From Tetrahymena thermophila SB210 (lineage: Eukaryota > Ciliophora > Oligohymenophorea > Hymenostomatida > Tetrahymenidae), in NCBI RefSeq assembly GCF_000189635.1, contig NW_002476463.1, forward strand, positions 1,054,001-1,118,000: 64,000 bases of DNA. The letters are read 5' to 3'. Of this stretch, positions 1 through 13,384 are shown piece after piece. Below the pieces are notes generated by a model. The model made no database searches and had not been told where the DNA came from. It worked only from the letters and a program-made list of their open reading frames with translations. The number at the start of each line of letters is the position of its first letter. The stretch's first letter is position 1. The position numbers were made by a program, and so were the translations under genes.

Positions 1-2849
1 GGTTTAGGAGTTTATGAAGTTAAAATAGGAATCGAAGATAATTGGTTATCTGCATAAAATTTAGTCAATGAATAAAATGTATTAAAAAGATATGTTTACT
101 CTTTTTATTTTTTAGCTGTAACAATGATAACTGTAGGATATGGAGACATTACTCCTAAAAACTAGTATGAGATGTGTTTTACAATATTGACAATGTTTAC
201 CACTGGATTTATCTATGCTTTTTGTTTAAATAAGATAGGTAGTATTCTAGAAAATATTGAAAAAAAGGATAAATAATACAAAGAAAGTATGCAAATCCTT
301 CATGGATTTATGAGAGAAGAAAATGTTTCCACTATCCTAAGAGCTAAAATTTCTAATTACTTAGAGTATCTCTATAAGGTATTATTTTATATATTAAAAA
401 CTATCAAATATAAGATAACAAAAGTGACATTTTAAAATAAATTAAATAAATTTTTTTTTTAAATTAATAAAAACATTATTTTTGTTTGAAAAAATTTAAG
501 AAAATTTGAAAATAAAATTTTATAAAATAAAAGGAGTCAAATGAAGTGTAAAAGCAATAAGAAAAAAGTATAATAGAAATTTTATCTAACTAACTAAAAA
601 GTGATTTGATTAAAGATGTTTAAGGTAAATATGTATGCAATCTGCCCATTTTAAGCAAATTAAACTCATTGCAAGAAATTATTTACATTATGGAGGAATG
701 CTTGTACTCTCCAGGGGAATTTATTTTCAAATAAAAAGATTTAGATGACTCTGCTCTTTATTTGTTAGTTAAAGGTCATGTTAATATTGTAATAGAAACT
801 TAGAATAAAGAAAACCCAAATACTATATTAAGAACTATAGAAAAATAATAATATTTTGGAGAAATATCTTTTTTTACTGGATTTTGTAGAACTGCTTCGG
901 CAGTAGCTGCAGATTTTTGCAGAGTTTATAGAATTAAAAGACAAAAATTTCTTGAGGTCATCAAAAAAGATGAGCAAGATTTTGAGAATTTTTAGATGAC
1001 TGTTGAAACATTGATATAAAAAAATAATTTTAAGTTTGCAAATATAAAATGTTATTTATGTGGTCAAGGAGATCACTATTCTATCAATTGTCCTAAGACT
1101 CATCTTACTTTTTCAAAGCAAGTTATAGTAAGTCAAAATAACAAATCAGAACCTCACATGGAAAGATCTTAAACTGATAGAAGAACAATGGATAAAACAA
1201 AAGCTCTCTAATTAATATAAAGATGCGTAAATGGGGTTTATGAGATAAATAATAATTAAAATTATTTTGAAATATTAGATGAGTTAGAATAAGGTTTGAA
1301 ATTAGATGAGTGGTATGATGAATCTGAGTCAGAAGAAGACACTTTTTCTCAAGATAAAGTGTATAATTAGAATATGAAATTAAAAGACGAATAAAATGTT
1401 TCGAATAGCAAATTAAATTTCCTGAATGAAATTTATCATAAAGAAACTGATTAACATAATGATAAATTTTATTAATAGCCTTCAGACATCTCTAGCTAAA
1501 TAATGTGTTTAGAACAGAAAGATTAGAACAATAGAAGTAGATTATCAATATTTAATTTGAATAACAATAATAATTGCCCTCCTTAAACTATTGGTAAATA
1601 TAGATCCTCAATAGTTGACTAAATTTAAAATAATATACCTAAAAATGAATCAAATTTATTGTAAAGTGTATCAGAGTAGAATCAATCCTCTTAATTCAGC
1701 AGCTCTGAATCAGACTCTAGTAGTACTAATTCTTAAATCTCTTCAGAGCAAGTATCTTAGAGTTCATAATTTCCAAAAAAAAAACGAACTCAAAAATCAA
1801 ATAATAAATCATAAAATTAAAAATAAATTAAAACAAATAATTGCACAGAAACTAACTCCAAAAAAATTACCCAATATCTTGCAGAAAATGAGAACTTATC
1901 TCCTAAATTACCTAAGTATAAAAAAGAAAAAGTAAGTTAAAATGAGGGTAGCCTTATAATCTAAGAAGAAGATACTTAAAAAGATCATACAATAAAAACT
2001 GTTGCTAGTAATTAGAATATCCAAAACAAAATATTGAGTAACAAAAACATTTAGTATGAAGAACCATTAAAATAATCAATAGGGAAACTAGCTTCTTAAT
2101 AAAATAATTTTTAAATCCAAAATACTTCAGACATTCATCATTCAAAAAATGTGCAGAGATCATAAACTCATAATAATAATAATAATCGAGATTAAGTAAA
2201 GCGAAAATCAATAACAGAATCAAAAAAAATAGCAGGTTCTACATCTTCTTTGAGCAGTTTTCCCACAAATACAAAACTTAATTATTAAAACCAACAAAGC
2301 ATTACAATTAACAAAAGGTAAATAAGATAATCGCTTAACTAATAGTTGCTATTAAATTAATTTTAGCAATAATATTAAGGCTAGCTGGGAGCTTTTTAAT
2401 AAAATCTTTTAAGCTTTATTTAAAATAATAAGAGGTAATCAATCAGGTAACCTATATTATTAAATGATTAAAAATACTAAAATTAAATGTCTAAATAATT
2501 TTAAATGAATGATAAAAACTAAACTAAGCAAAGAAATAGTCAGTTAAAATAAAATTTAAATTAACTGTTTGGACAGTTGAGTTAAAAAAAAATGAGTTAG
2601 ATAAATGAACAATCAAATTAATTTCAGTAAATTCTATCAGGAATGTAAGATGGATGCTATGAATAAGACATTAATTATTATATGTTATAAAATTTCGAAA
2701 TTGCTAAATTATTTAATTTCTACTATCCAAATTAGAATTACACTGAAGTCATTAAAAATCTCAAGTATAATTAATAAAACCTATTTGCCAAAAAACGTTA
2801 AAAAAAGATGTCAAAATTTGAATTGGAAATTTAGTCAGAAAAATTATGA
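1..2849 (+). CDS. K+ channel with cyclic-nucleotide-binding domain and zinc knuckle, paralogue 1 (5' end missing)
   Basis: This is the 3' part of a gene that begins before the window. Exon 1 runs to 378, a 155-nt intron (379-533) follows, and exon 2 ends at TGA 2847-2849, giving at least 897 residues. The start of the visible protein covers the pore turret, the K+ selectivity filter TVGYGD and S6. The C-linker and a cyclic-nucleotide-binding domain follow (SPGEFIF, FGEISFFTG, then RTA in the phosphate-binding cassette), so this copy keeps the usual ligand-contact signature. Right after it is a CX2CX4HX4C zinc knuckle (1050-1091). The rest is a long Gln/Asn/Ser-rich tail ending in a block with FYYPN that the two downstream paralogues share. 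The architecture follows the EAG/CNG/HCN superfamily and the protein presumably sits in the plasma or ciliary membrane. The intron lies at the same place as in the paralogues, just after the C-linker start. K+ selectivity is well supported; gating ligand is inference. Confidence 0.92.
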
Positions 2850-3761
2850 GCAAAAAAATAATAAATAAGTAAATTTGATAATAATTTTAATCCCTTAATT
2901 AAATACTTTATTTTGTTAATAAATTATAAAATAATTTAATCTAAATCTTTAATGAAGTCTTTTAAAAGTATTTGTTTAAAATTTAATCAATTCATTCTAA
3001 TTTTTCTCATCAAATTAAATTTAAGATAATTATTTAATTAAATTAATTTGTAAAGAGAATTAATAAAACTATTTAAGTTCTTATATTTGCTGCAATTTCT
3101 CATATTATTCCTAAATAAATTTATCTATTCAAATTTTTTATATTTAATTTTTGTTTGAATAAACTTTTAAAAATAAATTTTTTAAATTTGACTTATTGAT
3201 ATATGAATTTTTATTATATTTTGGGATCATGAACAAGTATTTTGAAAATCACAAAAAAATTATCTTCAAAAAAACCTGAGAATTAGTAATATAGGTTTTT
3301 TAATATTCAAACAATTATATGTGATCTAAATAAAGTAATAAAAATATTGTTGTCATTTATAATTATACTATAAAAATGTAATTGATAAAGAGAGGAAGAC
3401 GATATAATTACTTTTTATATTAAGTATTAATAACTAAAAATAAATATAATGTCTTAATTATTTATTTATTATTTGTCTGAGCAAATAAGTAGTAATCAAC
3501 AAATGAATAAAGTACATTATTTAATGGATTATATTAACTTTTATTAAATAATTGACTTTTTATTAAAATTTAGTTGTTTATTTTATAATATAGTTAAAAT
3601 TTATAATATATTTCCAAGGTTTATTCATTTCCTTTATTATTTTTCTTAGTTAAACAAATACTGAGAAATAAATAATCAATATTTTTGAATAGATAGATAA
3701 TTAAGTAGAAATAATAGTTTTTATTAAATTATTCATAATCTTGAAATACCTTAGAGAATAA
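2850..3761. other. intergenic, AT-rich
   Basis: The stretch lies between two same-strand channel genes. It has homopolymer and TTTATTTA-type tracts and frequent TGA in all frames. I see no gene. It should hold the polyadenylation region of the first channel and the promoter of the second. Confidence 0.6.
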
Positions 3762-6700
3762 ATGGATTTTAATATAACAAATGATGATGCATCTTTAAGC
3801 GTACACATGAATAGTATTTAGTTCAATATCAAAGTATGTTAAAAAATTGAGAGCTTAATTGATATTATTTTATTTTATTTTATTTTAAATAAAGGATCAT
3901 TAAGATTTGCAAAAAATGAATAAAAGATAATCTGAAACATTAAGTTACTGCACAAGCGAAGACTTAAAAACTGAAGAATTAACTCAAACAAAATATAAAA
4001 TCTAAAAAAATTAAAGTGATACTTAAAATGATGATTTTTTGTTAAATCCTAATAAAGAAGAAAGTAGTTATTAGAATTCATTATTTAAAGTATAGTTTAC
4101 TACTGTTGATAATAAAGAGCAAAGTAGAAAAGAAGAAGATTATGATGATTAAGAAAAGAAGCTAAAATACTTGATAACAGATAAAAGTAAATCAAAAGGG
4201 AAGTACTTCTCAAAAGAGAATTCATAATATTATGATAATGAAGGTAAATAAAAAATGGATTCAAGCCCAAATTTAGATAATATTTAGAAAAATTATCCTA
4301 CTAGGCTAATTAAAGCAATTAATTTACTAGTAAACGTGAAGAGCTTTTACCGCCTTTTAACAAAAAATACAAGGATTTTAGGAAAATTGACTAACAAATA
4401 GCATTACTTGATTAATGATGCTACTTCTGTTTATTACATTCTAATGGAATCTAACAACTAAAGCTTGTTATATCACTTTCCAAAACTTAAGCAAGTATTG
4501 TAAAAAATAAAAATAGTAGTCAGAAACTTAAATTTTTGCATTCCTATGTTCTAGCCTTACAATCTCTCTAAGTTTATATGGGATATTTTATAAGCCATTC
4601 TAATTTTGAGTGTTATGTTTTTATTCAGCTTAGTGACGTTTTTTTAGATGAGCACAATTTAATTTATTACATTTTTTTAAGTGGTTTTTATTCTTTTTGT
4701 CTTAGACATGCTATTAACATTCAATACAGCAATTTTGGAGAAAGGTGAGGTTATTTTTGACAGAAAAAAGGCTGCTATAACTTATTTAAAAAGAAATTTT
4801 ATCATGGACTAAATTGCACTCTTGCCTTTATTCATGTTTTTCTTCAACATATAATTATAGGGGTTGTATTCTTGGGCTATTTATTTTTAAATCCTTATGA
4901 AATTATATGTTCTTTCAGATATATTTGACAGGTTAACTTATTATTTAAATTATTAAAAGAATATGAAAAACATTGTTGACATAGTTAAGCTCATCTTTAT
5001 TATTGGCTGTGTTTGTCATGTTTTTTGTCTTTTTTGGCATGGACTCGCTATATATGAAATAAAACAGGGATGTAAAAACACTTGGCTTTAAGTAAGAGGA
5101 ATTTAAGATGAAGATGTATTTACTAGGTACGTCTAATCTTTCTACTATCTTGCTGTTACTATGATAACAGTGGGGTATGGTGATATAACTCCATAAACAA
5201 CTTACGAAATAATATTTTCAACTGTAACGATGTTTGTAACGGGTTTTTTCTATGCATTCAGTTTGAATAAAATAGGTATTATAATAGATAATTTAGAAAT
5301 GAAGGATAAATCTTATAAGTAAAGTATGCAGATAATACATAGACTCATGAGATAAGAAAAGGTATCGTAGGCTCTAAGAGTTCAAATATCTAACTATTTA
5401 TAATATCTTTACAAGGTAATTCATAATAAAATTTTTAAATAAAAAAACAAATTATTTTTAATTTAAAATTAAGAAAAACTTTTTGAATATATGAATGAAG
5501 TATAAGCTTTTATTTTATAAATATTTTAAAAGGAATCAGATGAAATAGCTAAATAATAAGAAAGCGATATTATAAACAAGCTTTCAAAAAAGCTGAAGTC
5601 TGATCTTGTGTAAGAGGTTCAAGGAAAATACTTAAAAGATATAGAATTTATTGATAAATTACAAACTAAATTTAAAATTGTTGAAAGTATGGAAGAATGC
5701 TTGTTCTCACCTGGTGAGTACATATTCAGACAGGGAGAAATAGATGACTGTGCTTTATATTACATCGTGAAAGGCAGTGTTCATATCACTTATGAGTATT
5801 AAGATGGAAACTAAACAAGAAGTTTAATTTTAGCTGAATTGAAGAAATCTCAATATTTTGGAGAAATGTAATTTATTCAAGGAAATTAAAGAATTATGAC
5901 AGCTTAAGCAAGTGATTTCTGCAGGACATACAAAATTCCAAAAGATTCCTTTTTTTAAAGTTTAAAAGAGAGTGATTAAGATTATGAAAATTTCCAAATG
6001 TTAAAAGAAGCTTTCACATTTAAAGAAAATCAAAAATTATTTAAAATAAAATGCTACATTTGTAATAAGACAGATCATTTTTCAATAAAGTGTCCCAAAA
6101 TTCATTTAACATTATCTAAGTAGACAATGATTCAAAAAACAAACAATTCTGTACCTCATATTGAGAGAACCAAGAAAGAAAGAAAAAGAGAAAGGTTTCA
6201 CTCTCTGGAAAAAAATTTTGAAACAACGGATGCAATCTTTCAATTCTTATAAAAAGAAGAAAACCTTACATAATTGTAGTAATTGGAAGAAGAACTACAT
6301 CTAAGTTAAGATGAGGCTTTTATAGAAGAGTGCCTTTAAGAGCTTAAAGATCTAGAAAAAGCATAAGAACTACAAAATTTAGAAAATAGTTTGGTAAAAT
6401 AAGACAAATTTGATAGTAATCCATAAAGAATTAAAGAAGAGTAATAAGAGGAAGAAGATAATGATAGCTAAGATAATGACAATAATAAAAATTAAAATGT
6501 TTCTATACAAGATTAAAATAAAGTTAAAATGTAGGTGTAAACTTGTTAAAGTAACTCTTTAAATTTAAGTTAAACATATTAGAACCGGAACTCATCTTTT
6601 GGTGAAATAAAAAATCAATAAGAAATTCCTATTTAATAATTTTAAAGAAATCAATCTATTAAAATGAGTAAAAAAAATGAAGCTATTCCGGATTAATAGT

Positions 6701-8478
6701 ATCTTAATTAACAGTTTTCAGTAACTAGTTCAAAAAATTCAATAAGTTAATATTAAATTATATATGGGGATTAAAGATCAAGTTCACTTTGTAATTCTAA
6801 GAAATCTTGCACTCTACAAAAGACTAGCAGTTTATCCTAAAGTTTGAACGAATAAATAAACTAAACAAGAAGTAAAATTTAAACGAGCTCTAGTCCAAAA
6901 GCAAATATCATTTTATAATAGCCAAACGAAGGTGGGTTAAAAAATAGTTCTTTTGATTAAAGAGTCAGATAAATAAATAATGAAAATAGCAATCAATAGT
7001 AAAAATCTTCAGATAATAAACATAGTTTTTTATCCACAGCTTCATAATAAATTAATTATTCAAATAACGAGAATCATGAGCTTGAAAAATAGCCAAATAT
7101 AAAAACATTTTTACATAGAAAATCCTTCAGTTTATCTATTTTGGAAGAAAATGAAACATAGTAACAAAAATAGATAAATCAAAGCTAATTCAAACCTTAA
7201 ATGAATTAAAAGTAAAAGGAAGGCTATTAAGTTGATTCAACTGAATAACCTTAAAATGAATAAAATTTAATTAATAAACCTTATCATAGCAAAGATATTT
7301 AATAAAATGAGAAATAAAATATTCCCAATAGAATAAGAAAATCTAAATCATTTGATGAAAGCTTTTATTAGTAAATTAAAGATTAATTAGAATTAGATAA
7401 AATTCCAAAATAATATAATCAAATTAATGATAGAGATTCAAACTAAATTAAATTACTTTAAAAATTAGAGAAGTTAAATAGCTTTAAATAAAATCAATAT
7501 TAAAAGACAAATACTCTATCTTTATATACTAAAAATCGTTCTAAATAGGGAAGTGTTAACAGTTATTTAGGTTCCTTAGCTTCATTAAACTCTAATGAAA
7601 TAAATTTCGAAATACCTTAGAACTAGTAAAACAGTATTTCAAATAGAAGAAAAAGTAAAAGATTAACTATATTGAGGTAGATGATGCAATAAAAGAGATA
7701 ATCCTTGATATCATCGCCAGCAGTGTAGCTGCAAATAATAAATCAGATTCAAAATTAATAAATTAAAAATTAAACTTTTGATATAAATTAAGCAGATTCG
7801 AATTTATAATTTTCAAACAAATTTAATAATGAAAATACCTAAAATTATCCATCAAGGAATTCTGGTATAGTTCAGTAGGTTAATTAAAATAGAGGTAGCA
7901 TCAATACAATACAAAATTATCTTTCCTAAGCTTTTTTACAGCCTCATTTTCAGCCTTTGAACAATCAGAGGAATTCACATATTATGAATAAAAATCTAAA
8001 TAAATCTCCACATTAAGATTTTAATAAAAGCAGATTATCAAACACTTAACTTTTTGGTAACTTAGATCTTAATAATAAATTAGTAGAGACTTTAACAGAT
8101 ATTAATATGAGAGAAAATACAAAGAAAACATTATTAGCTTCAGAATTATAATTGCCAATAGATAACAATTTACTTTATTAAGCAGAAATACTTGAATAAG
8201 ATCAAGATTATTCATAGCAATCTGGAGATTCAAGCTATTATATGCTGCAACTATTTGAGAAATTTAAAATTTATAAATATTACTATCCTAACTGCAATAT
8301 AGGTGTAGTTATATAATCCTTTAAATAGAGTTGGGAATAATAAAGTAAATTAAAACAATCTATAAGGCAGAAACAATCATCACGAAACACACTTCTAAGT
8401 AAAAAAATGAATAAATTCAATGAAAAGATTTACAATTTAAAGAAAACTAAAGATATGTCTTATAAAAATATTTTTTGA
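3762..8478 (+). CDS. K+ channel with cyclic-nucleotide-binding domain and zinc knuckle, paralogue 2
   Basis: Three exons (3762-3833, 3895-5415, 5533-8478) encode about 1512 residues. The N-terminus is acidic and cytoplasmic. The transmembrane region starts near residue 249 (WDILQAILIL) and runs through six hydrophobic segments; the S4 position has few basic residues. The pore carries TVGYGD near residue 449, so K+ selectivity is expected. The cyclic-nucleotide-binding domain covers about residues 585-700 (SPGEYIF, YFGEM). Its phosphate-binding cassette reads RIM where functional domains usually have R-T/S-A, so ligand binding is doubtful. A zinc knuckle CX2CX4HX4C follows directly (6052-6093, about residues 705-718). 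Residues 720-1430 are low-complexity Gln/Asn/Ser/Lys. The extreme C-terminus has a conserved block around YYMLQLFEKF and YYYPN. Both introns are AT-rich and phase 0. The start is the first ATG ahead of the first intron; paralogue 3 has a similar N-terminus. Confidence 0.93.
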
Positions 8479-9277
8479 TAATAAATTCTGTGTTAGTCTT
8501 TATGTTTTTATTTTGTTTTAAAACAAATTTGAGCAGTCAACATTTATAAAAATTCAAGATTAATTTAAAATAATTTTAAAATTAAATTTATGTTTTCTGC
8601 AATTATTTACTTAATTTGGGAAATTTTTATTAGATTTAAAATGAATTAAAACAAGTCGTATTTAGTTCAAATTTATTGATAAAGTTAGGAAAAACATGTT
8701 TTAATTAATTTTAATTATAAAGCTTTAAACAAGTTAATTTTAAAATTAAAATCATAATTTTAGAAAATTTTATTTGAAAAAAAAAAATAATTTTATGTGA
8801 AATTAAAAAATGAGAAGAAAAATTAATTTTGTTTTTATTATTTTTTAGTATTTGAATATTACAAAATTAATTAAAATAATGGGTTCATATTTTATTGATT
8901 AGTTAATAGGAAATTCATTTGTTTAATGAAATCATTATTTTGAAACAAATTTTTAGCTAACAAAACCAATCAGTCGTCCATTTATTGATGCATAATGTTT
9001 ATATAAATAATTAATTAGAAAAAACATAATAGTTTGATTACAGAAATTAATAAAGTGAAAAATAAAATCACAAATAATAAATTTCTTTTTAATAAACTTT
9101 ATTGAATAGTTTGTATTTGTTTCTTTATTGATTTCCTTAAAATAATTAATTAAATAATTGATTTGATTATTTAGTCAAAAAGCTTAGCTAATTTTTTTCC
9201 AAAAAGTCATACACAATAACATAATCAATTAAAAAAAGATTGTCTCTTTTTTAGAGAGAGAATATTGAAAAAGCAAA
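8479..9277. other. intergenic, AT-rich
   Basis: Spacer between channel paralogues 2 and 3, with TGA stops in every frame and many poly(T)/TTAATT tracts. Nothing recognisable is in it apart from presumed 3' end and promoter sequence. Confidence 0.6.
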
Positions 9278-12200
9278 ATGGCAAGTTAGTAATTAGATGA
9301 TATAAGCATTGATGCAAGTTCGCTAGATAATACCCATTTTCATATGAATTAAATACACATATACGATAAGGTTAAAACATTTTTTTATTTGTTTGATCAT
9401 CAGAAATATAAAATACTTCTACTAACTAACTCAACATGTTTATAAAAATAGATTGAAGAGGAATTCAAATAGTTAAACCATAAAAAAGGTTAATCTATTG
9501 ATTTTGAGTAGGAAGCAGATAATAATTAATAATTTAAAATCATTAATGATAGCGTTTCAGCTGATTTAATAGCAAATGCTAACGTTAATACTCCTACTTA
9601 GGAAGGAGATAATACTCCTATCGAAATCAATTAAAACACATCTATTGTAAAAAATGAATAGTTAAGCATGATGATACAAGACTCATCAAATAGTTAAAAT
9701 ACTAGTTTAATCGTTAGCTAATTAAAACCTTTACAAAATAAGGTTTAATCCTCTAAGAAAATAAATCTAGATTAATTTAAGATAGCTATTTAAGGTATGA
9801 ATAATTAACAAGTTTAAAGCCCATGTAATAGACCAGCCTTTGGAACAAGGCTTTTCGATGAGGGACCAGAAAACACTATAGAAATAAAATCTGAAATTGT
9901 TGTTCAAAAAGAGAAAGTTCCTGTTAAATTGATGAAAGCAATAAACTTATTAGTAAATGTTAAGCATTTTTATAGGTAATTAACAAAGAATTTAAGAATA
10001 TTTGAGAAAATCACATAAAGACAACACTAATTAATAGGAGACGTTACTGCCCGATTTAAGAAATATCATGCCAAATCAAAATAAACAAGCAAGTTCACAA
10101 TTGCATTTGGTGAGTTCTAAATCTGGTTTTAAAAATTTTTATCTTTCTTTAAATGGGTAATTAGAAAAATATAGTTATTTTAGCCTAATCATTTGTTTAA
10201 GAGAGTTTGGGATACAATAATTGCCGTCTCTATTATTTACTTCATATATGTTATCAGTTTGGTAGTTTTCTTTGAGTTAGACACAAATGACTATAGGACG
10301 ACATTCACTATCGGTTATATTTAATTTATCTTTGATATTATTTTCACATTTAATACTGCGATTATAGAGAAAGGCAATGTAAATCAAAATAGGGTATCTG
10401 TTGCCATTAAATATATCAAAGGAAATTTAGTGTGGGATATTCTTGGGTTAATTCCTTTTATGATTAATTATTTTAAAATTGATATAACTAATCCTATAAC
10501 ATACAAGATAGCGTTTGGTTTTATGGCTTTTAAAATATTTTAACTTACAAATATTTTGGATGCTCTTAGCTTTTTCTTGAGCTTTTAGAAAAATAAGAAA
10601 AACCTTGTTGATTTGTTTAAAGTTATCTTTTTGATTGTTAGTGTTTGTCATTTTTTTTCGATTTTGTGGCACGGACTAGCTCTTTATGAAATCAAAATAT
10701 TAAAGAGAAACGATACATGGATTGATAATGAAAATTTGAACGATGCTGAAATTCATATTAGGTATATTTATTCATTTTACTTTCTAGCTGTCACAATGCA
10801 AACAGTTGGATATGGTGATATCACTCCTAAAAATCCTATCGAAATTATGTTTACAATTATAACAATGTTTTGCACTGGAATGATATGGGCTTATTCTCTT
10901 AATTCTATTGGTTGCATCATCGATAATATAAATAAAACAAATCTAGAATATAAAAATGACATGCAGATGATACATTGCTATATGATTGAAGAATAAGTTG
11001 ATTCTAAAGTTAGAGTTAAAGTTAGCAATTATATCGAATATTTACACAAAGTAATTATTTAACTCTTTTTTGATTTCTTTTTTTAGAAAATTTAATTATT
11101 TTGATTAACTTTCTTTCATCCAACAAATTAAATAAACACTTAATTTTAAAAAATAACTGACTGTTATTTGCATATTAATTAATTAATTATTTATTTATTT
11201 ATTTTTTGATTTACTAATTCTTTGTTTGATTGTTTTTTGATTTATTTATTTATTTGCTTTTTAATTAATTAAATAATTTTTTTGATTTCTTTTTTTAAAT
11301 AAAAGGAATCAAACCAAACGAAAAAGCAAAATGAAAAACTGATAATTTAGAAACTTTCAAAATAATTGTAAGAAGATCTTGCGAGAGAGGTGTAGGGTAA
11401 ATTCTTGAAGGATATTCCAGTTATAAGAGATTTTGTTTCTGAAGCTACACAACTTAAGCTAATTTAATACATGGAAGAAATATTATTTTCTCCTAATGAA
11501 ATTATCTTTAAATAGTAGGAGCTAGACGATGGAGCAGTTTACTACATAGTTAAAGGCTCAGTTTAACTACTTTATGAGAGTAGGACGGGAGATGAGAAGG
11601 AATATGTTTTTTAAGAATTGCATAAGAAATAGTATTTCGGAGAGATTTCTTTCATAACGGGATAAGTTAGAGGCGCTACAGCAAAAGCTTGCGATTTTTG
11701 CAGACTTTATAAAATAAAAAGACAGCACTTTTTGGAGATGATAAGACATAATAATAATGACTATGAGAATTTCTAAATGGTGAAAGAAGCGGTAACATTG
11801 AAAAACAATCTTAAGTTCGCCTCGATTAGATGCTATCAATGCAATTAGGGAGATCATCTATCTAACAAATGCCCTAAAACGCAGTTAACTTTAACCAAAT
11901 AAATTATCTTCTTAAAGCACAATTATTCAGTATCTTCTCTAACAAGATCAGAACATAAGCGAAGGAAAAAAGATATTCAATACAGAACTCTATTAAAACT
12001 AAATATGATATAAGAAATAATGTATAATTTTATGAATAATCCAGACCACCAATAAGACTTGCTGAAGCTAGAATAAGAATTTTTTAGAGTAGAAGATGAG
12101 CTCATAAATGATGAGATTTCAAGCTCTGAAAGTTCTTCATCAGAAACAGAAACTCAAAAAACATCTAAATCCTAATTATCAATTATTTCAACGGCAAAAG

Positions 12201-13384
12201 AAAACAGCGACTTAGATTCGTTTGGAGGATAGTAGTAGCAGCAACTCTCAGTAAATAAAATAAATAGAAGAAAGAGTTCTATATTTGTTGGTTCAAACTC
12301 TAGAGGTAGTGTTATTTATGATAACAAAGGTTAACAAATTAACACAAAATAGCAAAATCTTAATCCTATCCCTGAGCATGATCAAGAACACTAAAAAAAG
12401 ACACAATAAAATTTACAGCCTCTAAGCACGTATAATTTGATTGCTTTAGAACCAAACATACTTGTACTTGAGTCTTCAAATCCCCTCCCTCCAAAACATA
12501 CAAGAAAAAACTAAGTCAATAAAGATGACTTATAATAATTCTAACATTAGGTTTAATTTGTCACACAAAATACGGATGATCACCATTTAAGCGCTGATCA
12601 AAAGGATATAAATATAAAGAGAGGAAGTGTATTAGCTCAATCGATAAGCTTAAATGATAAACAGCTATAATAATTAATTTCCATGGGTAGAAAAGAAAAA
12701 CGAAATCATTCTTAAAAAATACATTCGAAAGAAAAAAAAGAAAAAGAGACTCAAATTAAACATAGGAAGGCATTGCAAAGAAGAAATGATCCAAGAAAAT
12801 CAATGTCTGCAAATGCACAAAATGGTTTATTGCAAATTCCTAGCTCGTTAAATCCAATTGTAAACCATGCAAATGCAAATCCTTATTAAGCAAGCAATTT
12901 AGCAAACAGTTACACCCTAGGTTCAAATCTGATTTAAAATAACTTTCACAAATAATTTACTACACAAACTACAAACGGTTAAGAAAAATCTTTTCATTAC
13001 TTGACCATTGAAGACTTAAATAAGAAGTTTGATAAGCTTTACAATTTTAAAATATACTATCCTCATAATAACTCAACAGAAGTTATACCTAAATATAGTG
13101 CAATTATATAGAAAAACATAGATAAATTAGTTTCAAGGCAATTTTTTAAGTTATAAATACTAAAAAAAAACCCTAAAAAAATTGGTATATCTAAAAACAA
13201 TATACAATTTCCTAAGGAGTTTTCTTAAAATCAAATTAGTGTTCCTCAAACTAGAAATAATAACAAAAAACTAACGTTTTAGCCTTAAATTTAAAGTAAA
13301 ATGAAGCCATAGACAGATAAACCAGAAAAGTGTAACTTTTCTATGAAGAATCTAAACTTAGTCAAAACATAGGAAATTATTTGA
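9278..13384 (+). CDS. K+ channel with cyclic-nucleotide-binding domain and zinc knuckle, paralogue 3
   Basis: The coding exons are 9278-9370, 9452-11050 and 11306-13384 (about 1256 residues). The first intron (9371-9451, 81 nt, ending AAAATAG) is a multiple of three and TGA-free, so it could also be read through to give 1283 residues. I prefer splicing because paralogue 2 has an intron at the same place and the read-through peptide is oddly hydrophobic. The protein has six membrane segments, WHGLALYE before the pore, the filter TVGYGD, an S4 region almost free of Arg/Lys (FKIFQLTNILDALSFF), and a cyclic-nucleotide-binding domain (SPNEIIF, YFGEISFITG) with RGA in place of the usual R-T/S-A. 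A CX2CX4HX4C zinc knuckle follows (11831-11872), then a Ser/Gln-rich tail and the C-terminal FKIYYPHNN block. The second intron (255 nt) matches introns in both other copies. Clearly a tandem duplicate. Confidence 0.93.

Noticed and set aside
1050..1091. Zinc knuckle as a sign of a retroelement Gag
   Set aside because: It lies in one continuous frame with the channel and its nucleotide-binding domain and is repeated in two paralogues. No protease, reverse transcriptase or integrase motifs are nearby.
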